Shown one piece after another: positions 7,663 to 17,792 of a stretch of 64,000 nucleotides of DNA. Source of the DNA: DAIRDK01 sp035403225. Lineage in GTDB: Bacteria > Bacteroidota > Bacteroidia > Bacteroidales > FEN-979. The stretch's first letter is position 1, and each line of letters begins with the position of its first letter. Under the pieces are notes generated by a model. It was not told where the DNA came from. It saw only the letters and a program-made list of their open reading frames with translations, and ran no database searches. The stretch spans positions 62,001 to 126,000 of the forward strand of contig DAONET010000003.1 in the NCBI GenBank assembly GCA_035403225.1. Reading direction: 5' to 3'. A program made the position numbers and the translations under genes.

Positions 7663-10600
7663 ATGACCCGAACAATCCCTTGCTACCGAGCGATCATCGT
7701 GCTTTCAGCCATGATCTTATTTTGTTCTTCCGTAACAGCCACTCCGTCGGATGAAAAAACCTATACCCGGCAATGGCAACGGGTCGATTCGCTGGAAAAA
7801 GCCGGTTTACCGAAATCAGCGCTGGAGACCGTGAACGCCATCTATCAACTCGCCCGCGACCGGCATGATAACCCCCAGCAGGTGAAGGCAGTGATCTGGA
7901 AACTCAAGCTGGAAGAGCAGTTCAGGGAAGACTTTCCCGGTTTCGCCACGAAGCTGCTGCTAACGGAGACCCTTTCCGCAGGAGAGCCTCTTTCGTCGAT
8001 CTACCGGTCTCTCCTTGGGGAAGTGTACTGGAATTATTACAACCAGAACAACTACCGTTTCGCCGGAAGGAGCGCTACCGGTGATGAACGTGCCGACAGC
8101 ATTCAGACATGGGATCCGGGCACCATCACAGCTCATGCCAACACCGCATACCTGTCTTCGCTATCAGAATCCGATATTCTGAAAAAGATCCCGGTGACGG
8201 AATACGCGATCATCATGGAAAGTCAAACGAAAGAAGAATCGGCGAAAAACCTCGATCCTACCCTCCGTCCAACCCTGTACGATTTCCTGCTGCAACGCGC
8301 ATTAGCGTATTTCACTGCTTCGGATAATATGAAGGACCCGGTCAAAGGATTTCCATCAAAACATGAAGTCGCGCTGAACCTCTTTGCCGATGCCGCCGCC
8401 TTTCACCTGAACGATGCCGAACCGCGGGTTTATATCAGCTATGAACTCGACCGGCTGGCCTATCTTCACGAAAACAGCGGGATGGGAGAAAATGATACGG
8501 TTTACTCCAAGAACCTTTCTGATTTGGAAAAAAGATTCAACACTTTCCCGGCTTCTGCCTCGGTCTCGTTTGCACGGGCCAGCTATCTCGTTGAACAGGG
8601 AAACCTCTATAAACCGCTTGTGTCGCAACAGCACCAATTTGACCTGGTGAAAGCCCTGGATATCTGCCAAAAAACCCTGAAAAAATATCCGAAGGAAGAA
8701 GGAAGCAGAAACTGCCAGGAACTTGCAGCTTCTGTCCGCAGATCATCCCTGAATGTCACCACGCCGGCTGCCGTTTATCCCGATAAGAAATTCCCGGCCC
8801 TGGTAACGTATAAAAACCTGACCGGGCTCTGGTTCCGGCTCATCAGCATCGACCCCGAAGAGTACCACCAACTTGATCAAACGATGAAGCGGGAAGATAT
8901 CCTGAAATTTCTCTGTAAAAAATATTTTGTGAAAGCCTGGTCGCAGGTATTGCCTTCCGACAGCGATTATCAGCAACACAGTGTGGAGATCATCATGCCC
9001 GATGTTCCGGCCGGGTATTATGTAGTTCTTGGCTCAGCAGATAAGGATTTTTCCGACGTAAAAGCCGTGGCCGCTTTCCATGACCTCTGGGTCACCCGGA
9101 TCAGTTATTTCAACGAATTGAATAACAACCAGGAGCAGGATATCTTCGTGCTGGACCGGGAAACCGGGAAACCGATGAAAGAGGTGTCGGCGGAAGCTTA
9201 CACCCGCGATTATAATTACAGGACCCGGGAATGGAAGTTGACCAAGATCGGTGATTACACCACTGACGAAAACGGCTTTTTTACGTTACCCCATCCAAAG
9301 GAGAAAAAAACAGCTGTTTCCGTCTTTCTGAAACTGAGGACCAAAAATGATCTCTTCATCACCCAAAACCTCTATCTCTTTCCCCAAACCGAAAACCCGG
9401 AAAAAACCCTGATGCAGACAAACTTCTACACCGACCGGGCTGTTTACCGACCGGGTCAGACCATTTGGTTCAAAGGGATCGTGATGGAAAAAAGAGGTGA
9501 AACATATGCCCTGAAGACCGGTTATCCCACCCGGGTTGTTTTCCGTGACGTCAATAACCGGGAGATCGCCGCCACCGATTTCACCACCAACGAATTCGGT
9601 TCGTTCAACGGGTCGTTTATCGCTCCATCGGGTGTTCTCACCGGGATGATGACTATCTCGAACGAGTCCGGCTCGGTGTCGGTGTCGGTGGAAGAGTACC
9701 GCCGGCCGACCTTTGAAGTGACCTTCGATCCGGTGGAAGGCAACTATAAGCTCGGCAAAACCGTTACCGTGAAAGGGAAAGCCATTGCCTACGCGGGCAA
9801 CAATCTCGACGGAGCCCGCGTTTCGTACCGGGTGGTACGCACAGCCCGCTTCCCTTACTATGACTGGTTTTGGTACCGTCCGATCCCCAATTCCGAAGAA
9901 ACAGAAATTATCAACGGAACCACCACTACCGGATCCGATGGCGCTTTTACGATATCCTTTTCTGCCACTCCCGATATTTCCATTCCGGTTGACGATCAAC
10001 CCGTTTTTGATTTCATGATTTATGCCGATATCACCGACCTGAACGGGGAAACCCAGTCGGGTACCGGCACCGTTTCTGCGGGATATGTTTCGCTGGTACT
10101 GGGGTCTTCACTCGGTGAAAATTTCAATATGGCCACCGATAGCTCTTTGGTGGTCACCGCCACCAACCTGAACGGGGCCAAGACACCTTGTGAGGTAAAA
10201 GTCTCCCTGCAGCGGTTAAAACAGCCCGACAGAGCCTATATCCCCCGCTTATGGGGACAACCTGATCTGACGGTCATGTCACGCCGGGAATTTCACACGG
10301 ATCTTCCCTACGACATCTATGACGGGGAAAACAATCCCGCCACCTGGCCGGTGGAAAGCACCGTGCTGGAACAAATCCTGCATACTGCCACCGATTCTTT
10401 GATACCGTTGCGTTTCCCGGGATCCGGATCCGCCCGTCAGGGATCGTACAAGCTGATTCTGACCACCACCGACCCGTTTGGGCAGCAAGTGGAGAAGGTC
10501 ACTTATTTTACCGCTTTTGATCCATCCGCCAAAGAGATGCCCGCCCGGATGATCAACTGGTTTATCCCGTTAAAAACCAGCGCTGTTCCAGGAGAAAAAG

Positions 10601-13600
10601 TGTCGTTCCTGGTGGGTTCGACGGAAGACGATGTGAACATTATCTGTCAGGTGATCGTCCACGACACGATCTATTCGCTGAACCGCCTGAAGGTCTCTGA
10701 CCGGCAGACGATCGTCGAAGTGCCGGTAGAGGAAGGATTCCGGGGTAATTTCTCCGTCAGTTTCATCTTCGCCAAACATAACCGCATCTTTCAAAATCAT
10801 CAACTGATAACGGTCCCCTGGTCAAATAAAAAGTTGGATATCGTTTTCGAGACCTTCCGCGATAAGATCACCCCCGGTGCAAAGGAAGAATGGAAAGTCA
10901 GAATCACCGGCCCGGAGAAGAAGATCATCCCGGCTGACTTTCTGGCCACCATGTACGACGCCTCGCTGGATGCTTTCCGGGAACATTCATGGTCCATGAG
11001 TATCTTTCCATCGTATTACCGGACGATCCCCTGGGACAACTCGGATGGTTTCGGTGTCAGTTCCGGTTCTTTTTATGGAATTTACGAAAGCGCCGGCTAT
11101 AAATTCCGCGAGACAGACCGGCTGAACTGGTTCGGAAACGTATACACCGGCGGAGGAAAAAACTTCCGCGGACGTTTCGGGGCGATGGATCTTTCTTCCG
11201 CCGTCAGCGGAGTTAAGAGCACTGCCCCTGTTAAATTGGAGGAAACGATGACCATCCCGTCGTCAGCGAAAGAACAAGCCATGACCACCAGCGTAACCAC
11301 CAAATCGGAGAAGGCAACGCCACCGGCATCTGTGATGCAGGTACGACGCGACTTCCGTGAAACAGCTTTCTTTTTCCCCTCCCTCGTGACGGATTCCACC
11401 GGCGCCCTGGTGCTGAAATTCACAGCCCCCGAATCGCTTACCCGCTGGCGACTGATGGGGATGGCTATCACGAAAAACCTCGATTACGGGATGACGGAAA
11501 AATATACGGTCACCCGCAAAGAACTGATGGTCACTCCCAACCCGCCCCGCTTTGTACGGCAGGGCGATACCCTGATTTTCTCCGCCAAGGTGGTGAACCT
11601 CTCAGGGGCGGATCAGGATTGCCGGGTGGAGATCCACCTCACGGACCCTGTCAGCGGTCAGAGCCTGAATTCATGGCTTGCAGCCTCCTCAGCACAGGTC
11701 CTGATCCCCAAAGGTTCCGCCTCTTCCGTCACCTTCCGGTTGACCGTCCCGGCTGATGCCCCCGCATCGCTCCTGCAGTATCGCATTACCGCTTCCGCGG
11801 GCATCTTCAGCGACGGGGAAGAAAAGATTATTCCCGTCCTCCCGAACCGGATGATGGTCACCGAAACCTTGCCACTGCCGGTCAGGGGGAAAGGAACATT
11901 CCATTTTACCTTTGATAAACTGGCCGCCGCCGGAAGTACCAGCTCAACGCTGAAGAACTATCGGCTCACCCTTGAGTTTACTTCCAACCCGGTATGGTAT
12001 GCGATTCAAGCGCTGCCCTCCCTGAATGAAGTCACCTTCCAGTCGGCCGACAATATCTTTGATGCCTGGTATTCCAATGCCCTGGCATCGTTCATCACTG
12101 CATCCCATCCAAAGATCCGCGGTGTTATTGAAAGTTGGCGACAGCTCACCCCCAACGCCCTGTTGTCAAACCTGGAGAAGAACGAAGATTTGAAATCAGC
12201 CTTGCTGCAGGAGACACCGTGGGTGATGGAAGCAAAAGACGAGAGCGCCAATAAACAGAAACTGGGGCTGTATTTTGAAAAAGGCGCATTGGCAGACAGG
12301 ATGAGCCGCAACATGACCCTGTTACGTGATCTCCAACAACCGGATGGTTCGTGGCCATGGTTCAAAGGAATGCCCGGAAACAGATGGGTGACCCAGGAAA
12401 TCGTGACCGGATTCGGACGTCTCCATCATCTTGGTGTCACCACGATCACCAAAGATCCCGCTACCCTCGAAATGATCAGAAAGGCTGTCCTTTATCTCGA
12501 CCGGGAATTGGTGGACGACTATCACCAGCTTAAAACCGACTTCCCGGACAAGATGGACGAAAACCACCTCTCCTCCATCCAGGTCCAGTACCTCTACGCG
12601 CTTTCGTTCTTCCGTGATCCTGCTTTCGGAATACAACATAACACTCCGGATTACAACGAAGCTCTGGACTATTTCACCCGGCAGGCCGCCAAATACTGGT
12701 TATCGCAGGATCTGATGCTTCAGGGAATGATCGCGGTGGCGCTGAATCGTTCAGGAGATCTCAACACCCCGTCCGGCATTTTGAAATCATTGAATGAGAA
12801 ATCGCTCTCTTCGGCAGAGATGGGCAAGTACTGGGCGATCCGCCCGGGATATTTCTGGAGTCAGACACCTGTAGAGACACAGGTCATGTTAATCGAAGCC
12901 TTTGATGAAGTCAACCACGATCGTCAAGCCGTGGATGAGATGAATGTCTGGCTGTTGAAACAGAAACAAACCCAACTGTGGAAGAGCAACAGGGCCACTG
13001 TTGACGCATGCTACGCGCTCCTGTTGCGCGGCGCTGACCGGCTGGCGGAAGATCCACAGGTAAAGATCCGCCTCGGAAAAGAAGAGATCAATCCTTCCAA
13101 CCTGAAGGATAACCAAGCGGAGGCCGGCACCGGGTATTTCCGGATGTCGTGGAACGGCAGTGAGATCACCCCGGAAATGGCGCAAATAAGCGTGACAAAA
13201 TCATCCGAGGGGGTGGCGTGGGGAGGACTCTACTGGCAATATTTCGAGAACGCCGATAAGGTCACTTCGCAACAAAGCCCGTTGAAGGTGAGCCGTGAGG
13301 TGCTGGTGGAACGAAACACCCCTAATGGACCGGCACTGTATAGCCTGTCCGACACCAATATCCTGCAACCGGGAGATAAAGTAAAAGTGCGGATTGTCCT
13401 TTCCGTCGACCGCGACCTGGAATTTGTCCATATGAAAGACATGCGTTCCGCCGGGCTGGAACCACCGGTACAAGGCTCGCCGGAATCATCCCGGATCACC
13501 TCTTCCGCCTTGTCGGGGTACCGCTACCAGGACGGCCTGGGTTACTATCAGGCCATCGGCGATCTGTCGGCCGGTTTCTTCTTCGACCGGCTGCCGAAAG

Positions 13601-13734
13601 GCACCCATGTCTTCGAATATCCGTTGAAAGCCAACAACGCCGGAAATTTTTCCAACGGGATCACCACCGTGCAATGCATGTATGCTCCGGAGTTTTCGGC
13701 ACATTCGGAAGGTTTGAGGGTTGCCGTGAAATGA
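7663..13734 (+). CDS. Giant alpha-2-macroglobulin family protein (no thioester)
   Basis: 2023-residue secreted protein. It has an N-terminal signal peptide (about residues 1-27) and a helical region. An MG2-type module follows near residue 590 (YRPGQTIWFKG). The A2M domain is near residue 1226 (TAFFFPSLVTDSTGALVLKF), then a helical TED-like region about 1440-1760, and a C-terminal beta domain. Family members trap or inhibit proteases at the cell envelope. The thioester motif CxEQ is absent: the expected site reads LNEVTFQSADNIF. Trapping, if it occurs, would therefore be non-covalent. It is transcribed alone, with a possible weak terminator behind it. Confidence 0.88.
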   Translation: MTRTIPCYRAIIVLSAMILFCSSVTATPSDEKTYTRQWQRVDSLEKAGLPKSALETVNAIYQLARDRHDNPQQVKAVIWKLKLEEQFREDFPGFATKLLLTETLSAGEPLSSIYRSLLGEVYWNYYNQNNYRFAGRSATGDERADSIQTWDPGTITAHANTAYLSSLSESDILKKIPVTEYAIIMESQTKEESAKNLDPTLRPTLYDFLLQRALAYFTASDNMKDPVKGFPSKHEVALNLFADAAAFHLNDAEPRVYISYELDRLAYLHENSGMGENDTVYSKNLSDLEKRFNTFPASASVSFARASYLVEQGNLYKPLVSQQHQFDLVKALDICQKTLKKYPKEEGSRNCQELAASVRRSSLNVTTPAAVYPDKKFPALVTYKNLTGLWFRLISIDPEEYHQLDQTMKREDILKFLCKKYFVKAWSQVLPSDSDYQQHSVEIIMPDVPAGYYVVLGSADKDFSDVKAVAAFHDLWVTRISYFNELNNNQEQDIFVLDRETGKPMKEVSAEAYTRDYNYRTREWKLTKIGDYTTDENGFFTLPHPKEKKTAVSVFLKLRTKNDLFITQNLYLFPQTENPEKTLMQTNFYTDRAVYRPGQTIWFKGIVMEKRGETYALKTGYPTRVVFRDVNNREIAATDFTTNEFGSFNGSFIAPSGVLTGMMTISNESGSVSVSVEEYRRPTFEVTFDPVEGNYKLGKTVTVKGKAIAYAGNNLDGARVSYRVVRTARFPYYDWFWYRPIPNSEETEIINGTTTTGSDGAFTISFSATPDISIPVDDQPVFDFMIYADITDLNGETQSGTGTVSAGYVSLVLGSSLGENFNMATDSSLVVTATNLNGAKTPCEVKVSLQRLKQPDRAYIPRLWGQPDLTVMSRREFHTDLPYDIYDGENNPATWPVESTVLEQILHTATDSLIPLRFPGSGSARQGSYKLILTTTDPFGQQVEKVTYFTAFDPSAKEMPARMINWFIPLKTSAVPGEKVSFLVGSTEDDVNIICQVIVHDTIYSLNRLKVSDRQTIVEVPVEEGFRGNFSVSFIFAKHNRIFQNHQLITVPWSNKKLDIVFETFRDKITPGAKEEWKVRITGPEKKIIPADFLATMYDASLDAFREHSWSMSIFPSYYRTIPWDNSDGFGVSSGSFYGIYESAGYKFRETDRLNWFGNVYTGGGKNFRGRFGAMDLSSAVSGVKSTAPVKLEETMTIPSSAKEQAMTTSVTTKSEKATPPASVMQVRRDFRETAFFFPSLVTDSTGALVLKFTAPESLTRWRLMGMAITKNLDYGMTEKYTVTRKELMVTPNPPRFVRQGDTLIFSAKVVNLSGADQDCRVEIHLTDPVSGQSLNSWLAASSAQVLIPKGSASSVTFRLTVPADAPASLLQYRITASAGIFSDGEEKIIPVLPNRMMVTETLPLPVRGKGTFHFTFDKLAAAGSTSSTLKNYRLTLEFTSNPVWYAIQALPSLNEVTFQSADNIFDAWYSNALASFITASHPKIRGVIESWRQLTPNALLSNLEKNEDLKSALLQETPWVMEAKDESANKQKLGLYFEKGALADRMSRNMTLLRDLQQPDGSWPWFKGMPGNRWVTQEIVTGFGRLHHLGVTTITKDPATLEMIRKAVLYLDRELVDDYHQLKTDFPDKMDENHLSSIQVQYLYALSFFRDPAFGIQHNTPDYNEALDYFTRQAAKYWLSQDLMLQGMIAVALNRSGDLNTPSGILKSLNEKSLSSAEMGKYWAIRPGYFWSQTPVETQVMLIEAFDEVNHDRQAVDEMNVWLLKQKQTQLWKSNRATVDACYALLLRGADRLAEDPQVKIRLGKEEINPSNLKDNQAEAGTGYFRMSWNGSEITPEMAQISVTKSSEGVAWGGLYWQYFENADKVTSQQSPLKVSREVLVERNTPNGPALYSLSDTNILQPGDKVKVRIVLSVDRDLEFVHMKDMRSAGLEPPVQGSPESSRITSSALSGYRYQDGLGYYQAIGDLSAGFFFDRLPKGTHVFEYPLKANNAGNFSNGITTVQCMYAPEFSAHSEGLRVAVK

Positions 13735-13755
13735 TCTGTCTTCACTTCCTTCCTC

Positions 13756-13784
13756 ATCAGGGGAAAAGGATAGCCTGATTTTTT
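13756..13784 (+). terminator. Possible weak intrinsic terminator after macroglobulin gene
   Basis: A 6-bp stem, ATCAGG/CCTGAT, with a 12-base loop is followed directly by a run of T residues. It lies 21 bases after the stop. Confidence 0.45.
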
Positions 13785-13785
13785 C

Positions 13786-13793
13786 TAATTTTG
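13786..13793 (+). promoter_or_regulatory. -7 promoter box for aspS
   Basis: TAATTTTG is an exact consensus match 30 bases upstream of the aspS ATG. Confidence 0.55.
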
Positions 13794-13815
13794 CACCTGT
13801 TTTATACTTAAGCAG

Positions 13816-15555
13816 ATGCTAAGAACACATACATGCGGTGAACTGCGGATGAGCCATGCCGGACAGAGTGTAACCCTGTGCGGATGGGTGCAACGCAGCC
13901 GCGAAATGGGAGGCTTGACCTTCATCGATCTCCGTGACAGATACGGAATGACACAGCTCGTTTTCAACATGGAAGTGAACGCCCCGTTGTGCGAAGAAGC
14001 CCGCCAGCTGGGAAGAGAATTCGTCATCCGGGCAACCGGGAAAGTGGCAGAACGAAGCAACAAAAACCCCAAGATGCCTACGGGCGACATCGAGATCCTC
14101 GTGGATTCCCTGGAAGTGATGAATACTTCCAAAATCCCTCCGTTCACCATCGAAGACAACACCGACGGAGGAGAAGAACTCCGGATGAAATACCGTTACC
14201 TCGACCTGCGCCGTCCCATGAACCGCAGGAACCTCGAACTGCGTCACAAGATGGCCATCGCCACCCGGAATTACATGAATTCCCAGCAATTCATCGAAGT
14301 GGAGACACCGTATCTCATCCGCTCCACGCCCGAAGGCGCCCGCGACTTCGTGGTTCCCTCCCGCATGGAACAGGGCAAATTTTACGCCCTCCCCCAGTCT
14401 CCTCAAACGTTCAAGCAACTGTTGATGGTGGCCGGGATGGACCGCTATTTCCAGATCGTGAAGTGTTTCCGCGATGAAGACCTCCGTGCTGACCGCCAGC
14501 CTGAGTTCTCCCAGATCGACTGTGAAATGTCGTTCGTTACCCGGGAAGATATCCTGAATACTTTTGAAGGACTGGCAAAACATCTCTTCAAAGTCATCCT
14601 GGACATGGATATGCCTGATTTTCCCCGCATGTCCTATGCCGACGCCATGAGACTATATGGCTCCGACAAGCCGGATATCCGCTTCGGAATGACCTTTACG
14701 GAGATCACTGACCTCGTGAAAGGCAAGTCGTTCAAGGTCTTTGATGAAGCCGGTCTGGTAGTGGGGATCAATGTTCCGCAACCCGGAGATTATTCGCGCA
14801 AGCAACTGGATGAACTGACCGACTTTGTGAAACGTCCGCAGGTGGGCGCCGGTGGCCTCATTTACATCAAATACCAACCCGACGGAACCCTGAAATCATC
14901 TGTCGATAAATTCTATACCCCCGACGATCTGAAGAAGATCGCGGAAGCCTTTGGCTCGCAACCGGGCGACCTGATGCTGATCCTGGCAGGCCCTGCCGAA
15001 AAAACCCGCAAAGCCCTTGGCGAACTCCGGCTCGAGATGGGTAACCGCCTCGGACTCCGGAAAGCCGGTGATTTCAAACCCCTATGGGTGATCGACTTCC
15101 CTCTGCTCGAATGGAACGAAGAAGATCAGCGCTATTATGCCATGCATCATCCTTTTACTTCGCCATGCCCCGAGGACATCCCGATGCTGGATACCAATCC
15201 CGGCGCCGTCAGGGCCAATGCTTACGATATGGTGATCAACGGCGTGGAAATCGGCGGCGGATCAATCAGGATCCACAACAAGGACCTGCAGAAAAAGATG
15301 TTCGAGGTGCTCGGATTTACCGACGAAGAAGCCGCATACCAGTTCGGCTTCCTCATGAATGCCTTTGAATACGGCGCTCCTCCCCACGGTGGCATCGCTT
15401 TCGGATTCGACCGCTGGTGCACCATCTTCGGCGGAGGCGACTCCATCCGCGACTTCATGGCCTTCCCGAAAAATAACGCCGGCAGAGACGTGATGGCCGA
15501 GACTCCTGCCAAAATCTCCGAAACACAACTTAAAGAGCTGGGTATCAGATTTTAA
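13816..15555 (+). CDS. aspS: Aspartyl-tRNA synthetase (bacterial type)
   Basis: Class II synthetase of 579 residues, the length of the bacterial GAD-domain type. The N-terminal OB-fold anticodon-binding domain (VTLCGWVQRSREMGGLTFIDLRDR) is followed by class II motifs 1 and 2 (FRDEDLRADRQPEFSQID), the GAD insertion, and motif 3 (GGIAFGFDRW) near the C-terminus. It charges tRNA-Asp. Whether it also charges tRNA-Asn cannot be told from the sequence alone. Confidence 0.96.
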   Translation: MLRTHTCGELRMSHAGQSVTLCGWVQRSREMGGLTFIDLRDRYGMTQLVFNMEVNAPLCEEARQLGREFVIRATGKVAERSNKNPKMPTGDIEILVDSLEVMNTSKIPPFTIEDNTDGGEELRMKYRYLDLRRPMNRRNLELRHKMAIATRNYMNSQQFIEVETPYLIRSTPEGARDFVVPSRMEQGKFYALPQSPQTFKQLLMVAGMDRYFQIVKCFRDEDLRADRQPEFSQIDCEMSFVTREDILNTFEGLAKHLFKVILDMDMPDFPRMSYADAMRLYGSDKPDIRFGMTFTEITDLVKGKSFKVFDEAGLVVGINVPQPGDYSRKQLDELTDFVKRPQVGAGGLIYIKYQPDGTLKSSVDKFYTPDDLKKIAEAFGSQPGDLMLILAGPAEKTRKALGELRLEMGNRLGLRKAGDFKPLWVIDFPLLEWNEEDQRYYAMHHPFTSPCPEDIPMLDTNPGAVRANAYDMVINGVEIGGGSIRIHNKDLQKKMFEVLGFTDEEAAYQFGFLMNAFEYGAPPHGGIAFGFDRWCTIFGGGDSIRDFMAFPKNNAGRDVMAETPAKISETQLKELGIRF

Positions 15556-15662
15556 TGATTAATCACCGGGTACTTTTTCCTGACAGGAAGTTCAGCATAC
15601 CCTGTTTCAGGTAATAAGTGTGTCGTTGATTCACCAGGGCATGCATCCTACGACAATATTCG

Positions 15663-15670
15663 TATATTTG
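15663..15670 (+). promoter_or_regulatory. -7 promoter box for trypsin-like lipoprotein gene
   Basis: TATATTTG is an exact consensus match. It predicts transcription from about 15676, which excludes the TTG at 15675 as start codon and supports the ATG at 15696. Confidence 0.55.
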
Positions 15671-15695
15671 AATATTGCTTGCAAAACGGCCCTTT

Positions 15696-16787
15696 ATGCG
15701 CAAACAAAGGAAACGATCCGGAATCCTGTTATTGGTTGGACTTCTGTTCCTCAGTGCCTGTATGACCAGGGAAATACGCGATTTCCGGAAATCCTTGTCT
15801 GATGGTCGTTACGACAGCGAATTCCCTTCAAAGAATGGTTCCGGTGAGATGGGAATGATTGCCTCCTCGGTAAAAAAGTTGTACAGCGTTTCCTATTACA
15901 CCACCTGGCAATTCACCAGGGAAGCGCAGGTGCTCAGGTCTCATATAACATCCGGACTTTTCACCAGAATAGCCCTGGGAACGATTGAAACGCAGGAATC
16001 TGTTTCAGGAAGCGCCACCGTGATGCTGTATGACGGGCAAAGAATCGCTCTCCTGACCTGCGAACACATTGTGAATGCTCCCGACACCATCATCACCTGG
16101 TATGATCCGCTTGATGAGAGCCAGGTACCTGTCATCCAAAGTATCACGATTAAAAAGAAGCAGGAAAACTGGGTACGCGATATGAGTGAATGCGGCCCGT
16201 TCGTGGTGCTGGCCGCAGACCCTGAACTGGATGTCGCCATCATAGGAAAGACCTGCCCCTCCCCATCAAAGGAACCGGTTGTGTTTCCTTTTCCATATGG
16301 TCATTCCGCCGAGTTGGAATGGGGCAGTTTCGTTTATATCTTCGGATACCCGATGGGGATGCCGGTGGTAACAAAGGCGATAGTAAGCAAATCCGTGCAG
16401 ACCGACCCCGATGAATTCACGGTCGATGCCCTCCTGAACAAAGGATACAGCGGCGGACTTATCCTTGCCATACGCGACGGCGTGCCTCATTTTGAACTGG
16501 TCGGCATGGTGAGGTCGGTATCTTCCGAAGAAGAATACTTTCTGAAGCCTGCCTCCGGGAATAAACGCTACAACGAAATCTTTCCATACAAGGGGGATGT
16601 GTTCGCCGATACCCGTGAAAGCATCCGTTACGGACTGAACTTCACGATACCGGCGGGGAAAATACTCGGGTTCTACCAAAAGAACCGGGCAGGACTGCTG
16701 CGAGAGGGATTTAATCTCGATCCTTTTTTCGGGCTTGTAGAAAAACCGGGACAGAAACGTGACAAGACAAGCGACGCGGATAACTGA
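15696..16787 (+). CDS. Trypsin-like serine protease, predicted lipoprotein
   Basis: 363 residues from ATG 15696. The N-terminus is basic and then hydrophobic and ends in a lipobox, LSAC, with Cys22 as the lipidated residue. A chymotrypsin-fold triad can be proposed: His124 in LLTCEHIV, Asp179 in DPELDVAII, and Ser252 in NKGYSGGLI. The GYSGG nucleophile motif differs from the common GDSGG or GNSGG but keeps the oxyanion glycines. I infer an envelope-anchored protease, substrate unknown. It is convergent with nfo, 70 bases apart. Confidence 0.65.
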   Translation: MRKQRKRSGILLLVGLLFLSACMTREIRDFRKSLSDGRYDSEFPSKNGSGEMGMIASSVKKLYSVSYYTTWQFTREAQVLRSHITSGLFTRIALGTIETQESVSGSATVMLYDGQRIALLTCEHIVNAPDTIITWYDPLDESQVPVIQSITIKKKQENWVRDMSECGPFVVLAADPELDVAIIGKTCPSPSKEPVVFPFPYGHSAELEWGSFVYIFGYPMGMPVVTKAIVSKSVQTDPDEFTVDALLNKGYSGGLILAIRDGVPHFELVGMVRSVSSEEEYFLKPASGNKRYNEIFPYKGDVFADTRESIRYGLNFTIPAGKILGFYQKNRAGLLREGFNLDPFFGLVEKPGQKRDKTSDADN

Positions 16788-16857
16788 AGTTTCTTCCTGC
16801 TCTCCTCTTATTCCCCTTTTGCAAAAACAATCTTCCCAGAGTATCGTAAAATTTTCT

Positions 16858-17700
16858 CTACCCCGCCAACCTCTTCAACTCCGCAATCTCTTCCTTCCAC
16901 AACGTCTCTTCCGGGGTTTCCAGAATCAACGGCATATTGTCAAAACGCGGATCTTTCATGATGTTGGTGAACACGTTCATTCCCAAAAGTCCTTTCCCAA
17001 GGTTATCGTGTCGGTCGACGCGGCTGCCGAGTGTCTTTTTAGCGTCGTTCAGGTGAATGCCTTTCAGGTAGCGGAACCCGATGATTTGTTCGAACTGATC
17101 AAAGGTTTCCCTGAATCCTTCGTTGCTTCCGAGGTCGTACCCGGCTGCGAATGCATGACAGGTATCCAGGCACACCCCTGCCCGGCTTTTGTCCTCCACC
17201 AGGTCGATGATATACCGGAGATGCTCAAACCGGTAACCCACGCTGCTCCCTTGTCCGGCGGTATTTTCGATGACAGCCGTCACTCCGTTGGTTCTCTCCA
17301 GGGCCATGTTGATGGATGCGGCGATGCGCTTCAGGCACTCCTCCTCGCTGATCTCCCCCAACGTAGCGCCCGGATGGAAATTAAGCCGGTCGAGGCCGAG
17401 CTGCTCACACCGCAGCATCTCATCGAGAAAGGCCTCCCGTGATTTCTCCAGGCCGTCTTTTTGTGGGTGCCCGAGGTTGATCAGATAGCTGTCGTGAGGC
17501 AATATCTGGAAGGGCCGGAAGTCGAGTTTTGCGCAGTTATCGCGGAACTTCCGGATGCTCTCTGCCGATAACGGAGCCGATTTCCATTGCCGCTGATTCT
17601 TGGTGAACAGGGCAAAAGCCGTGGCTTCTATTTCGCGTGCATTCACCGGGGCATTTTCCACCCCGCCTGAAGCGCTGACATGGGCGCCGATATACTTCAT
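16858..17700 (-). CDS. nfo: Endonuclease IV (AP endonuclease)
   Basis: 280-residue TIM-barrel zinc endonuclease that nicks DNA 5' of abasic sites in base-excision repair. Visible signatures are KYIGAHVSASGG at the N-terminus, NFHPGATLGE, VCLDTCHAFAAGYD and IHLNDAKKTLGSRVDRH, which hold most of the three-zinc site ligands. I chose the start at 17700 because the -7 box at 17723-17730 puts transcription start near 17716 and the family begins at this Met. A 29-residue upstream extension is not translated. Confidence 0.95.
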   Translation of the reverse strand: MKYIGAHVSASGGVENAPVNAREIEATAFALFTKNQRQWKSAPLSAESIRKFRDNCAKLDFRPFQILPHDSYLINLGHPQKDGLEKSREAFLDEMLRCEQLGLDRLNFHPGATLGEISEEECLKRIAASINMALERTNGVTAVIENTAGQGSSVGYRFEHLRYIIDLVEDKSRAGVCLDTCHAFAAGYDLGSNEGFRETFDQFEQIIGFRYLKGIHLNDAKKTLGSRVDRHDNLGKGLLGMNVFTNIMKDPRFDNMPLILETPEETLWKEEIAELKRLAG

Positions 17701-17722
17701 ACAGGTCGTTTTTGTACCATCA

Positions 17723-17730
17723 CAAATGTA
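17723..17730 (-). promoter_or_regulatory. -7 promoter box for nfo
   Basis: TACATTTG on the minus strand, 23 bases upstream of the nfo ATG and divergent from the hydrolase promoter. Confidence 0.55.
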
Positions 17731-17761
17731 AAATAATCTTCCGAAAGGGGATAAATCGTTG

Positions 17762-17769
17762 TAACTTTG
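17762..17769 (+). promoter_or_regulatory. -7 promoter box for metallo-hydrolase gene
   Basis: TAACTTTG is an exact consensus match 24 bases upstream of the ATG at 17793. It forms a divergent promoter pair with nfo. Confidence 0.55.
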
Positions 17770-17792
17770 AAATACAGTGAAAAACAACCCGG

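Noticed and set aside
13819..14583. 254-residue open frame antisense to aspS
   Set aside because: Lies wholly over the conserved N-terminal half of aspS with no recognisable domain.
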